The notes under the pieces are model-generated. The model searched no databases and was not told the DNA's origin. It saw nothing but the letters and a program-made list of their open reading frames with translations. The position numbers and the translations under genes are program-made. This document shows, piece by piece, positions 40,547-48,941 of a stretch of 64,000 nt of DNA. Numbering within the stretch: position 1 is the stretch's first letter; each line of letters starts with the position of its first letter. The stretch is taken from assembly GCF_009363895.1 (NCBI RefSeq), contig NZ_CP045434.1, positions 310,001 to 374,000 on the forward strand. The letters are read 5' to 3'. Source of the DNA: Sphingomonas ginsengisoli An et al. 2013 (GTDB lineage: Bacteria > Pseudomonadota > Alphaproteobacteria > Sphingomonadales > Sphingomonadaceae).

Positions 40547-41374
40547 GTGAAGAGCGAACCCCGGGCGTTTGCGTCCCTCTCCTCAGGTCTCCTCGCCCGC
40601 AAGGGCGCCGCGCGGCCGGCCATGCGGCCCCAGGGCTTCGGCCAGGCGGGCGCCAATCTCGACGACCTTGGCTGGAACGACATGGGGCATGATCTGCCCC
40701 GGCCGACCCTCGCGCCGGTCGGCGACGATGGTGAAGTGCCGCAGCTCTCGCGTACCCCGCTCGCCGGGCTGACCCCGATCTCGCCGGTCCACGACCAGCA
40801 GGCCGAGATCGAGGAGCGCTTCGGCGCCTATGGCGATGCCGAGGACGGGGGCGAGGAAGTATCCGAAGTGGACGCTGAGCTCGACGCCGAGATGGATGAG
40901 GGCGAGGACGAGCAGGTCGCGGTGAGCTACGGCTCGCTGACCACCGCGCGCCATGCCGCGCCTATGGCCGACGAGGTCGAGGAACAGGACGAGGACGACA
41001 CGCTCGAGCTCGCCCACCCGGTGACCGCGGTCGTTGCGCCGGTCGCCGAGGCTCCGCAACCGGAGTTCGCGGCCCCTGCGCCCGCGCCGGTGATCCAGTC
41101 CGCGCCGGTCATCCAGGTCATGCCCAAGCCGTCGCTGAAGGCGTCGGTCGTCGCCGAGCCGCGCGGTCGCGCCGAGCCGGCCGCCAAGGGCAAGGCCGCC
41201 TTCACGCTCCGGCTCGATCCGGCGCGTCACCTCAAGCTGCGGCTGGCCTGCGCCATTACCGGCAAGTCCGCTCAGCAGCTCGTCACGCGGGCGCTCGATG
41301 AGCTCCTCGCGTCCATGCCTGAACTCGAAGCGATGGCCGAACGGGCACCGGTCGAGAGGGCGAGTAAACAGTAG
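40547..41374 (+). CDS. Acidic protein with C-terminal ribbon-helix-helix-like domain
   Basis: 275 aa. The N-terminus FASLSSGLLARKGAARPAMR is basic and followed by a DDLGWNDMGHD patch. A very acidic Glu/Asp stretch (about 90-130) and an Ala/Pro-rich linker lead to a C-terminal domain (from about 216: AFTLRLDPARHLKLRLACA, then KSAQQLVTRALDELLA), which has the spacing of a ribbon-helix-helix DNA-binding domain. GTG 40547 follows AAGGGAAGGG. In ParF/ParG systems a flexible tail on an RHH protein stimulates the ParA-type ATPase; a similar role is inferred here. Confidence 0.75.
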   Translation: MKSEPRAFASLSSGLLARKGAARPAMRPQGFGQAGANLDDLGWNDMGHDLPRPTLAPVGDDGEVPQLSRTPLAGLTPISPVHDQQAEIEERFGAYGDAEDGGEEVSEVDAELDAEMDEGEDEQVAVSYGSLTTARHAAPMADEVEEQDEDDTLELAHPVTAVVAPVAEAPQPEFAAPAPAPVIQSAPVIQVMPKPSLKASVVAEPRGRAEPAAKGKAAFTLRLDPARHLKLRLACAITGKSAQQLVTRALDELLASMPELEAMAERAPVERASKQ

Positions 41375-41391
41375 GAAAAAGGGGCCAAGCC

Positions 41392-42765
41392 ATGTCGAAG
41401 ACGCTTCGCGCAAGCACCGCGCTCACGGCCGTCACCGTCGCCGCCAGCCTGATCGCCGGATGCGCCGGCCCCACCGCCAATATGAAGGTCAGCGGCGGCT
41501 TCGCCCGCCCGGTCGACACCCAGCTCGGAATCGCCACCCGCGCCCTCGCGGCGCTCCAGGCCGGCAACAAGGATGAGGCCGTCCGTCTCGCCGAGCGCGC
41601 AGTCGCCGCGACGCCGACCGATGCCGGTTTCCGCTCGCTGCTCGGCAACGTCTACATGGCCGAAGGCCGCTTCGCCTCGGCCGAGACTTCCTACAAGGAT
41701 TCGCTCAGCCTGCTCCCCGACCAGGGCGCGGTGGCGATGAAGCTGGTGCTGAGCCAGATCGCCCAGGGCAAGAATGCTGAGGCGCTGGCGATGCTCGACC
41801 AGCTGCGCAACACCACCGACCCGGCCGATGTCGGGCTGGCGATGGCGCTGGCCGGCCAGCCGGGCAATGCGGTCGCTTTGCTCGATGAGGCTGCCCGCCG
41901 GCCCGAGGCCGACGCCCGCACCCGCCAGAATTTGGCGCTTGCCCATGCGCTTGCCGGCGACTGGGACAATGCCCGCGTGGTCGCGGCGCAGGACGTTCCC
42001 GCCGACCAGGTCGATGCCCGCATCGCCGAGTGGATGAAGCTCGCCGCGCCGCAGGCCGGGGCGACCAAGGTCGCGACGCTGATCGGGGTCACCCCCGCCG
42101 CCAGCGATCCCGGCCAGCCGATCCGCCTCGCGCTGCGCGACGCCACCGGCAGCGTCCGCATGGCCGAGGCCGCGCCGGCGCCCGTCGAAGTGGCGGCAGC
42201 CGCGCCGGCCCCGATGATCGCGGCGACCGCCGCCGCCGACACCACCGTCATGAATGACGCCGGCTTCGCCGCGCCTGCAGCGCCGGTGGTTTCGGCCCCG
42301 GTCGCGGTCGCCGCCAGCGCGGTCACCGTCGCCTTGCCCGCCGCCACTCCGGCGCCCGAGCAGGCCGGTCCGCTCGCCGACATCGCCGAAAACCTCGACG
42401 CGCTCCGCCACGAGCCGGTCCGCGCCTCGGGCGCCCTGCCCAAGGTCAGCGAGCTGCGCCGCAGCGCAGCGATTCGCTTCGCCAACTCGGGCGTGGTGGT
42501 CCAGCTCGGCGCCTACGGGTCGCAGGGCAAGCTGCAGGCCGGCTGGGCCAAGTTGTCGCGCAGCCACAAGGGCGTGCTCGGTCGCTATGTGCCCACGACC
42601 GCGCACTTCAAGGCGCCGATCGGCCCAGTCTATCGCCTGAGCCTGCAGGGGTTCGCTTCGAACGCCGAAGCGCGCCAGGTGTGCGAAGGCCTGAAGAGCG
42701 CGGGCGCGGCCTGCTTCGTCCGCAATGTCGCGGGCGACGCGCCGATCGCCTTCGCTAGCCGCTAG
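41392..42765 (+). CDS. TPR lipoprotein with C-terminal SPOR domain
   Basis: 457 aa. Lipobox LIAGC near residue 24 marks an outer-membrane or periplasmic lipoprotein. TPR-like repeats fill about 40-200, then comes a long Ala/Pro/Val-rich linker (about 220-330). The C-terminal SPOR domain (VVVQLGAYGSQGKLQAGW, then YRLSLQGFASNAEARQVCEGL) binds septal glycan strands. It is 17 bases after the RHH-like gene and ends in a CTAG shared with convergent pyrB. A link between an internal ParA positioning system and the septum is inferred. Confidence 0.88.
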   Translation: MSKTLRASTALTAVTVAASLIAGCAGPTANMKVSGGFARPVDTQLGIATRALAALQAGNKDEAVRLAERAVAATPTDAGFRSLLGNVYMAEGRFASAETSYKDSLSLLPDQGAVAMKLVLSQIAQGKNAEALAMLDQLRNTTDPADVGLAMALAGQPGNAVALLDEAARRPEADARTRQNLALAHALAGDWDNARVVAAQDVPADQVDARIAEWMKLAAPQAGATKVATLIGVTPAASDPGQPIRLALRDATGSVRMAEAAPAPVEVAAAAPAPMIAATAAADTTVMNDAGFAAPAAPVVSAPVAVAASAVTVALPAATPAPEQAGPLADIAENLDALRHEPVRASGALPKVSELRRSAAIRFANSGVVVQLGAYGSQGKLQAGWAKLSRSHKGVLGRYVPTTAHFKAPIGPVYRLSLQGFASNAEARQVCEGLKSAGAACFVRNVAGDAPIAFASR

Positions 42766-43637
42766 GCCTTCAACAGCATCTCGAGCACGGCCATGCGGAC
42801 GGCGACCCCGTTCGCGACCTGCCGACGGATCAGCGAGCGCGGACCGTCGGCGACGCTGTCGGCGATCTCGACCCCGCGGTTCATCGGCCCGGGGTGGAGC
42901 ACGAACGCGTCGGGCTTGGCCAGCGCCAGCCGCTGCTCGGTCAAGCCGTAGCGGCTGAGGAATTCGCCCGGCGCGTCGCCGAGCTCGTCGTCCATCCGCT
43001 CGCGCTGGACTCGCAGCATCATCACCGCATCTGCGCCGGCGATCGCCGCCTCGATCTCGCCTCCGCCGGGCAGATCGTCGGGAAGCAGCGCCGGCGGTCC
43101 CGCCAGCCGCACCGTCGCCCCCAGCCGCGGCAGCAGCTTGGCGTTGGAGCGCGCCACCCGGCTGTGGCGGATGTCGCCGACGATCGCGATCGTCTTGCCG
43201 GCGATTGCGCCGAGCGCCTGGCGTAGCGTTAGCGCGTCGAGCAGCGCCTGGGTCGGATGCTCGTTCGTCCCGTCGCCCGCGTTGATCACCGGGCAGTCGA
43301 CCAGCCGCGCGACCTCGTGCGGCGCCAGATTGTTGCGGTGGCGCATGACGATCGCGTCGGGCCGCATCGCGTCGAGCGTCAGCGCGGTATCGGCCAGCGT
43401 CTCGCCCTTCTTGACGCTCGAATGCTCGACCGACAGCGTCACCGTTTGCGCGCCAAGCCGTGCCGCCGCCATTGCGAAGCTCATCGCGGTGCGGGTGCTG
43501 TTCTCGTAGAAGATGTTGAAGACGACCTTGCCCGCCAGCCGGTCGCTCGAGCCCTTGCGCTCGGCGAACAGCTGGGCGGCGTCGAGGAGGATGGCGATCT
43601 GGCCATCGGACAGGGTGTCGATCGAAAGCAGGTCCAC
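42762..43637 (-). CDS. pyrB: Aspartate carbamoyltransferase catalytic subunit
   Basis: First committed enzyme of pyrimidine synthesis: carbamoyl phosphate plus aspartate. Motifs FYENSTRTAMSF, HRNNLAPHEV, DGTNEHPTQALLD, DIRHSRVARSN and HPGPMNRGVE are all present. From GTG 43637 the protein is 291 aa, a little short of the usual 305-320, because there is no earlier start before the ruvX stop that fits the family; the frame stays open far upstream but within ruvX. It follows ruvX by 11 bases, so an operon is likely. No pyrI is seen. Confidence 0.93.
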   Translation of the reverse strand: MDLLSIDTLSDGQIAILLDAAQLFAERKGSSDRLAGKVVFNIFYENSTRTAMSFAMAAARLGAQTVTLSVEHSSVKKGETLADTALTLDAMRPDAIVMRHRNNLAPHEVARLVDCPVINAGDGTNEHPTQALLDALTLRQALGAIAGKTIAIVGDIRHSRVARSNAKLLPRLGATVRLAGPPALLPDDLPGGGEIEAAIAGADAVMMLRVQRERMDDELGDAPGEFLSRYGLTEQRLALAKPDAFVLHPGPMNRGVEIADSVADGPRSLIRRQVANGVAVRMAVLEMLLKA

Positions 43638-43648
43638 GGACGCGTCTG

Positions 43649-44134
43649 CTAATCGGCGCGCGGCAGATTGACCAGCGCGTCGATCGCCCCCTGGAGGATG
43701 TGCGCCGCCGCCAGCTTGTCGACCGCCTCGGCGCGCCGGGCGCGGCTGACGTCGGCGGCGATCATCGCCCGCTCGACCGCCTGGGTCGACCAGCGCTCGT
43801 CCCACAGCAGGATCGGCCGCTCGAGCACGCGGCAGTTGCGGGCGAAGGCGCGGACCGACTGGGTTCGCGGCGAATCGCTCCCGTCCATGTTGAGCGGCAG
43901 CCCGACGACGAGGCCCACCACCTGCTGGCGCTCGACCAGCGTGCGCAGCGCCACGAGGTCGGCGGTGAACTTGGTTCGGCGGATCGTCTCGGCCGGTCCG
44001 GCGAAGGACCATCCAGGGTCACATACGGCTACCCCGACGGTCTTCGTCCCGACGTCAAGCCCGGCGAGCTTGCCGCCATTCGGCAGCGCCGCCGCAAATT
44101 CGGCCGCGCTGGCGGTGATCAACGCGCTTTCCAC
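43649..44134 (-). CDS. ruvX: Holliday junction resolvase-like RuvX (YqgF family)
   Basis: 161-aa RNase H-fold protein that processes the 5' end of pre-16S rRNA in E. coli. Residues [39 protein letters not shown] and the Asp in [12 protein letters not shown] form the acidic site. GTG 44134 overlaps the DUF3089 stop by 16 bases, and its own stop is 11 bases before pyrB. Confidence 0.92.
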   Translation of the reverse strand: MESALITASAAEFAAALPNGGKLAGLDVGTKTVGVAVCDPGWSFAGPAETIRRTKFTADLVALRTLVERQQVVGLVVGLPLNMDGSDSPRTQSVRAFARNCRVLERPILLWDERWSTQAVERAMIAADVSRARRAEAVDKLAAAHILQGAIDALVNLPRAD

Positions 44135-45234
44135 GCCGCGAGCCGCCGCTGCGCATCCTCGCGGATGTTCGCCCAGAACAGGGCGTAGTCGTAGACGTGA
44201 TAGTTATTCCCCGGGAGCACGAACGGCCCCATCTTCGGCAGGTCCCCCTCGAGCAGCAGGAAGCCCTTGTCGCAATGCGCGCCGACCACGCCGGGCTGGA
44301 GGTTTCCGGTCGTCATAGTGTCGTCGCTCGGCACCAACGTTCCCTGGTTGACCTGCGGCGGCGCGGCGGCGTTGCGGATGCCGGTCAGCGGATTGACACA
44401 CAGCATGTCCTCGCGCCGCCGTGGCTGGCCGGTGAAGCCGGTCGAGCCGTCGTAGACGTCGGAGATGAGCGAGGTGTTGGCGGGCTCGGCGAAGCTCAGC
44501 CAGCTCAAGATACAGCCGGCCTGGGTCGCCTGCTCGCACGCCGGCAGGCCCATCTTCGGCACGTCGGCGGCGACCGACACCGGCCAGCCAACCACATAGG
44601 CCGCGACCACTCGCTTCGCGAGCGGCGTGCCGGCGACCTTCTCGCGCAGGAGCCGGGTCAGGTGAAGCGCGCCCTGGCTGTGTCCGGCGAGGATGATCGG
44701 GCCGTCGGGGGCCTGGGCGAGGAAGCGATCGAACGCCCGCGCTACATCCTGGTAGGCGAGGTCGAGCGCCTTGGTCGCGTCGTCGTTGCGGAGCAGGAAG
44801 GCGCCATAAGCCGCCTGGCGGTACTTAGGCGCATAGATCTGGCCGATCGCATTGAACGCGCTCGCCTGGCTGCGGACGAACAGTGCCGCGCGGTCCTGGC
44901 TTTCACGGTCGCCGAGCGGGGCGTTCCAATGGTCCTTCTCAAGATAGGTGGTCGGGTGGATGTAGAAGACGCTGACCGGCCGCGCGCTGTCGGGCGGCGG
45001 CGAGCCGCTCGGCAGCCAGTCTCCCGGCCCCGGCGGCACCGTGTCGGGCAGCGACAGCCAGTTGGCGGTCTGAACATAGTCGGGCCCGCTCGCCGCGACC
45101 GGCGCCTGGAAGTGGCCCTCGGGCTGCGCCTGCCGGACAAGCACCGAACTGCCATACTGATAGATGCCGAACGCCGCCGCGACGACCAGCAGGGTCAGGA
45201 AGAAGATGGCGAGCAGGAAGCGGCGGACGCACAT
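44119..45234 (-). CDS. DUF3089 alpha/beta hydrolase-like protein
   Basis: 371 aa with one N-terminal membrane helix ([21 protein letters not shown]), so it is anchored with the hydrolase outside. The Ser nucleophile elbow is [26 protein letters not shown] and a C-terminal [13 protein letters not shown] match DUF3089. ATG 45234 gives the cleanest helix; 11 upstream codons are doubtful. The family is uncharacterised. Co-directional with ruvX-pyrB downstream and DUF4334 upstream (38 bases). Confidence 0.87.
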   Translation of the reverse strand: MCVRRFLLAIFFLTLLVVAAAFGIYQYGSSVLVRQAQPEGHFQAPVAASGPDYVQTANWLSLPDTVPPGPGDWLPSGSPPPDSARPVSVFYIHPTTYLEKDHWNAPLGDRESQDRAALFVRSQASAFNAIGQIYAPKYRQAAYGAFLLRNDDATKALDLAYQDVARAFDRFLAQAPDGPIILAGHSQGALHLTRLLREKVAGTPLAKRVVAAYVVGWPVSVAADVPKMGLPACEQATQAGCILSWLSFAEPANTSLISDVYDGSTGFTGQPRRREDMLCVNPLTGIRNAAAPPQVNQGTLVPSDDTMTTGNLQPGVVGAHCDKGFLLLEGDLPKMGPFVLPGNNYHVYDYALFWANIREDAQRRLAAWKAR

Positions 45235-45272
45235 GGTGGCGGCAGGTAGGGGCGGGGCGCGAGCCAAGCAAG

Positions 45273-45815
45273 CTAGTCGGTCGCCACCCGCCGCAGGGTG
45301 AAGACGAAGGGATTGGCGTGCCCGCGAATGTCCATCGCGCCGAGCAGCACATCTGGCGTTACCGCGCGGAAGCAGTCGGCGATCGGGTGGGCGTCGTAGA
45401 TCATCGCCGCCGAGGTCACGCCGCGATAGGTGAGGGGGCGTAGGCGCGCCCGAGGCTTTCCGGTACGCAGCAGTGGCACCACAGCGCGGAACAGCGCGGC
45501 GGCCGGAGCCGACTTGGCGAGGCGGGGAAAACGCTCGATCAGCCCGAGCGGGAGCAGGGCGGGGTTGGCCGCGAGCAGCTCGCTACCGCGCTCGAACAGC
45601 AGAGGATCGACGTCGTCGATCGAGCGGAACGCCTTACCCCACCAGCCCGACGGCCCCAGCAGCCCATCGTAGAGATGGCCCGTTGCAATCTCGCCGCCGC
45701 GCCACCGCCCGCGCATCGCCTCCGGCGCGACGCCGGGCAGGCTGTCGTAAAAGGCCAGCACGTCGGCCAGCGGCGCCGCCGGCTCGAGCGCCTCGAGCTG
45801 CGCGAGCGGGCTCAT
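45273..45815 (-). CDS. DUF4334 (GXWXG) domain protein
   Basis: 180-aa soluble protein. It holds the GXWXG-type motif MRGRWRGGEIATG, then PSGWWGKAF and the C-terminal AMDIRGHANPFVFTLRR that ends DUF4334 proteins. No signal or membrane helix is seen. ATG overlaps the VIT-family stop (ATGA). Function unknown in the family. Confidence 0.85.
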   Translation of the reverse strand: MSPLAQLEALEPAAPLADVLAFYDSLPGVAPEAMRGRWRGGEIATGHLYDGLLGPSGWWGKAFRSIDDVDPLLFERGSELLAANPALLPLGLIERFPRLAKSAPAAALFRAVVPLLRTGKPRARLRPLTYRGVTSAAMIYDAHPIADCFRAVTPDVLLGAMDIRGHANPFVFTLRRVATD

Positions 45816-46519
45816 CCGGCGGTGGCGACCCCGAACAGATGGCCGACGCCGGCGGTCACCAGCATCGCCAGCACGCCCCAGAAAGTAACTCGGAAAACCC
45901 CGCGCCCGATCGACGCCCCGCCGGCGTGCGCCCCCAGGCCGCCAAGCAGCATCAGCGCAAGAAAGGTCACCACCCCCACCACCGGCAGGATCGCGCCCGC
46001 CGGTGCCAGTGCGGTGGCGATGGTGGGTGCCCCAGCGCCGAGCGTGAAGGTGAGCGCCGAGGCCCCCGCCGCCTGCAGCGGCCGCGCCGCGGCATGCTCG
46101 CTAATGCCCAGTTCGTCGCGGGCGTGGGCGCCGATCGCGTCATGCGCCATCATCTGGTCGGCGACGGCGGCGGCGGTCTCCTTGTCGACCCCGCGGCCCA
46201 TGTAGATCCGCGCCAGCTCATTGCGTTCGGCGATCGGATTCTTCTCGATCTCGGCGAGCTCGCGCGCGAGGTCGGCCTCCTCGAGATCGGCCTGCGAGGA
46301 GACCGAGACATATTCGCCGGCCGCCATCGACATCGCGCCGGCCACCAACGCCGCCACCGCCGCGAGGAGGACATGGGGCCGGCTGGCGTCCGAGGCAGCG
46401 ACGCCGACGATCAGGCTGCTTACCGAGCACAGCCCGTCGTTGGCACCGAGCACCGCGGCGCGCAGCCAGCCGACCCGCTGCACCATGTGCGCTTCGCTAT
46501 GGGCGGAAACATTCTTCAT
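45812..46519 (-). CDS. VIT1/CCC1-family iron/manganese transporter-like protein
   Basis: 235-aa inner-membrane protein of the vacuolar iron transporter family. Helix 1-2 region GWLRAAVLGANDGLCSVSSLIVGVAA and MSMAAGEYVSVSSQADLEEADLARE are highly typical, including the metal-binding Glu-rich cytosolic helices; C-terminal helices follow (LTFTLGAGAP, LALMLLGGLGAHAGG). Likely Fe2+/Mn2+ efflux. Overlaps DUF4334 by four bases. Confidence 0.92.
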   Translation of the reverse strand: MKNVSAHSEAHMVQRVGWLRAAVLGANDGLCSVSSLIVGVAASDASRPHVLLAAVAALVAGAMSMAAGEYVSVSSQADLEEADLARELAEIEKNPIAERNELARIYMGRGVDKETAAAVADQMMAHDAIGAHARDELGISEHAAARPLQAAGASALTFTLGAGAPTIATALAPAGAILPVVGVVTFLALMLLGGLGAHAGGASIGRGVFRVTFWGVLAMLVTAGVGHLFGVATAG

Positions 46520-46638
46520 CGGCCATCCTTATCAGTTTGGCGGCCTTAACGCTCGCTCGCATATTCACGCGCCATTCAGCGCCGGCGGCCGACGGATTTA
46601 ATGGCCGGGGTGGGCTTGTTGTGCGTGGAGCGAAGCTC

Positions 46639-47004
46639 ATGACTCCTTCCCGAATGCTTCTTGCCGCCGCGGCCGTCGCTGGCGCGGCTGCGCTGTCCGG
46701 CTGCGATACCTATGGCCCCTATGGCTATTCCAGCCTTTCGGTCGGCATCGGCACCGGCGGCTATTACGGTGGCTATGGTGGTGGCTATTACGGCGGCGGC
46801 TACGGCGGCTACGGCGGCTACGGCGGCTACGGTTACGGCTACGCCCGCCCGTGGGGCGGCTGGTACGGCGACTATTATTATCCGGGCACCGGCATCTACG
46901 TCTACGACCGCGCCCGCCGGCCGATCCGCTGGAACGACGACCGACGCCGCTATTGGGAGCAGCGTCGGGCGCAGTGGCGCGCCGAGCGCCGCCACCGCCG
47001 CTAG
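46639..47004 (+). CDS. Small lipoprotein with Gly/Tyr-rich repeats
   Basis: 121 aa, ATG 46639. Lipobox ALSGC (Cys at about 22) follows a short signal. Residues about 35-75 are built of Gly/Tyr repeats ([13 protein letters not shown]), then a basic Arg/Trp-rich tail ([19 protein letters not shown]). It is on the opposite strand to the VIT gene and ends 43 bases before gatC. No known domain; perhaps an envelope stress or surface protein. The repetition is DNA-level too, with GGCTACGGC units near 46798-46845. Confidence 0.78.
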   Translation: MTPSRMLLAAAAVAGAAALSGCDTYGPYGYSSLSVGIGTGGYYGGYGGGYYGGGYGGYGGYGGYGYGYARPWGGWYGDYYYPGTGIYVYDRARRPIRWNDDRRRYWEQRRAQWRAERRHRR

Positions 47005-47011
47005 GCACGGC

Positions 47012-47040
47012 TTGCGACCGGGGCGGGCGCTCGCTAACGC
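47012..47040 (+). promoter_or_regulatory. Candidate gatCAB promoter directly before gatC
   Basis: TTGCGA (47012-47017), 17 bases, then TAACGC (47035-47040). The -10 ends 7 bases before the gatC ATG, so the transcript would start at or just before the start codon and the mRNA would be nearly leaderless. No Shine-Dalgarno sequence precedes gatC, which agrees. Confidence 0.35.
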
Positions 47041-47047
47041 CCGCCCC

Positions 47048-47335
47048 ATGTCCGTCGATACCGCCACCGTGCGGCACGTCGCCCGGCTTGCGCGTCTGCA
47101 GATGAGCGACGCGGAGGTCGCGGCACTCGTGCCCGAACTCAACAACATACTCGGCTGGGTCGAGCAGCTCGCCGAGGTGAATACCGACGGGGTCGAGCCG
47201 CTGACCGCGGTGATCGACCAGAAGCTGCGCCTGCGCGATGACGTCATCGACGACGGCAACGTCCGCGACGCGGTGCTGCTGAACGCCCCCGATGCGCAGC
47301 ATGGCTTTTTCGCCGTTCCCAAGGTGATCGAATAG
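47048..47335 (+). CDS. gatC: Asp/Glu-tRNA amidotransferase subunit C
   Basis: 95-aa subunit C of the GatCAB complex, which amidates misacylated Glu-tRNA(Gln) and Asp-tRNA(Asn). Starts [21 protein letters not shown] and has the [14 protein letters not shown] motif, normal in GatC. ATG 47048 has no visible ribosome site; the larger frame upstream is non-homologous. Its TAG overlaps the gatA GTG by one base. Confidence 0.93.
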   Translation: MSVDTATVRHVARLARLQMSDAEVAALVPELNNILGWVEQLAEVNTDGVEPLTAVIDQKLRLRDDVIDDGNVRDAVLLNAPDAQHGFFAVPKVIE

Positions 47336-48813
47336 TGGCCGAGCTCACCAGCCTGACGCTCGCCGAGCTGCGCGACGGCTTCCGCGCCGGCACCTTCTCG
47401 GCGCGCGAGATCGCGGAGGGCTACAACGCCGCCGTCGCCGCCTCGAAGACCCTCAACGCCTACACGGTGACGACTCCCGAGGACGCGCTCGCCGCTGCCG
47501 ACACCGCCGACAGCGACCGCCAGCGCGACGCGCTGATGCCGCTGTCGGGCATCCCGCTTGGCATCAAGGACCTGTTCGCCACCGCCGGCACCGACACCAC
47601 CGCCGGCTCGAACATCCTCAAGGGCTTCAAGCCGCCCTACGAGAGCACGGTCACCGCCAACCTCCGCCGCGCCGGCGCGGGGATGCTTGGCAAATTGAAC
47701 ATGGACGAGTTCGCAATGGGCTCGTCGAACGAAACCAGCGCCTACGGTCCTGTGATTTCCCCGTGGAAGCGCAACGACGGCGGCAACGCGGCACTCACTC
47801 CGGGCGGCAGCTCGGGCGGGTCGGCGGCGGCGGTCGCCGCGGGGCTCGCCCCCGGCGTCACTGGCACCGACACCGGCGGCTCGATCCGCCAGCCCGCGGC
47901 CTTCACCGGCATCAGCGGCATCAAGCCGACCTACGGCCGCTGCTCGCGCTGGGGCATCGTCTCCTTCGCCTCCTCGCTCGACCAGGCCGGGCCGATGGCG
48001 CGCACGGTCCGCGACTGCGCGATCTTGCTTGAAGCGATGGCCGGCTTCGATCCTAAGGATTCGACCTCGCTCGACTTCCCCGTGCCCAATTGGGAAGCTG
48101 GATTGTCGAGCGATCTCAAGGGCAAGCGCATCGGTATTCCCAAGGAATATCGCATCGACGGCGTGCCCGACGAGATCAACGCGCTGTGGGACCGCGGGAT
48201 CGAGTGGCTCAAGGATGCAGGCGCCGAGCCTGTCTTGATCAGCCTGCCGCACACCAAATACGCGCTGCCGACCTATTACATCATCGCCCCGGCCGAGGCC
48301 TCGTCCAACCTCGCCCGCTATGACGGCGTCCGCTACGGCATCCGCGAGGAAGGCAGCGGCGGGCTCGAGGGCATGTACGCCGCGACCCGCGCCGCCGGCT
48401 TCGGCGCCGAGGTCAAGCGCCGGATCATGATCGGCACCTACGTGCTGTCGGCCGGCTTCTACGACGCTTACTTCACCAAGGCCCAGCGGGTCCGCGCCCT
48501 CATCAAGCAGGATTTTCGCAAGGCCTTCGAAAGCTGCGACCTCATCCTCACCCCGACCGCGCCGAGCGCCGCGTTCGGTTTGAACGAGAAGATGAGCGAC
48601 CCGCTGGCGATGTATTTGAACGACGTCTTCGCCGTCCCCGCCAGCCTCGCCGGCTTGCCCGCGATGAGCGTCCCCGGCGGGCTCGACGCGCAGGGGCTGC
48701 CGCTCGGGCTGCACCTGATCGGCAACGAACTCGACGAGCAGGGCGTGCTGAACGCCGGTCTCGCGATCGAAGAGCGGGCGGGCTTCACCGCCCGCCCGAA
48801 GAAGTGGTGGTGA
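47335..48813 (+). CDS. gatA: Asp/Glu-tRNA amidotransferase subunit A
   Basis: 492-aa amidase-signature subunit that supplies ammonia from glutamine. Ser-cisSer-Lys triad: Lys in LGIKDLFA, the [18 protein letters not shown] signature and the catalytic Ser in [15 protein letters not shown] 47335 overlaps the gatC stop. Its TGA overlaps the start of a 43-codon gene that precedes gatB. Confidence 0.97.
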   Translation: MAELTSLTLAELRDGFRAGTFSAREIAEGYNAAVAASKTLNAYTVTTPEDALAAADTADSDRQRDALMPLSGIPLGIKDLFATAGTDTTAGSNILKGFKPPYESTVTANLRRAGAGMLGKLNMDEFAMGSSNETSAYGPVISPWKRNDGGNAALTPGGSSGGSAAAVAAGLAPGVTGTDTGGSIRQPAAFTGISGIKPTYGRCSRWGIVSFASSLDQAGPMARTVRDCAILLEAMAGFDPKDSTSLDFPVPNWEAGLSSDLKGKRIGIPKEYRIDGVPDEINALWDRGIEWLKDAGAEPVLISLPHTKYALPTYYIIAPAEASSNLARYDGVRYGIREEGSGGLEGMYAATRAAGFGAEVKRRIMIGTYVLSAGFYDAYFTKAQRVRALIKQDFRKAFESCDLILTPTAPSAAFGLNEKMSDPLAMYLNDVFAVPASLAGLPAMSVPGGLDAQGLPLGLHLIGNELDEQGVLNAGLAIEERAGFTARPKKWW

Positions 48814-48941
48814 ATAACTGGCTAGTCCCCGTCATCTGCCTTGTACTCGGCTATGCGCTGGGCCTTCTGAGCCGCGCAGGCCGGCGCAAAGGATTTGGGG
48901 AAGCGCGTTTCGACAGCAAAACCGGAAAGCAAATCAAGTGA
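48810..48941 (+). CDS. 43-aa membrane peptide between gatA and gatB
   Basis: Uninterrupted frame from GTG 48810 (overlapping the gatA TGA as GTGA) to TGA 48939-48941 (overlapping the gatB GTG). The product begins [20 protein letters not shown], a single hydrophobic helix of about 17-20 residues, then a basic/polar tail ([20 protein letters not shown]). The perfect stop/start overlaps on both sides and the intact frame argue for translational coupling. No known family comes to mind. Role unknown; it could tether or regulate GatCAB or be independent. Confidence 0.68.
   Translation: MNNWLVPVICLVLGYALGLLSRAGRRKGFGEARFDSKTGKQIK

Noticed and set aside
41272..42606. Long minus-strand frame opposite the TPR/SPOR lipoprotein
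   Set aside because: Repetitive Gly/Arg/Asp composition from the opposite strand; the plus-strand gene has a lipobox, TPR and SPOR.
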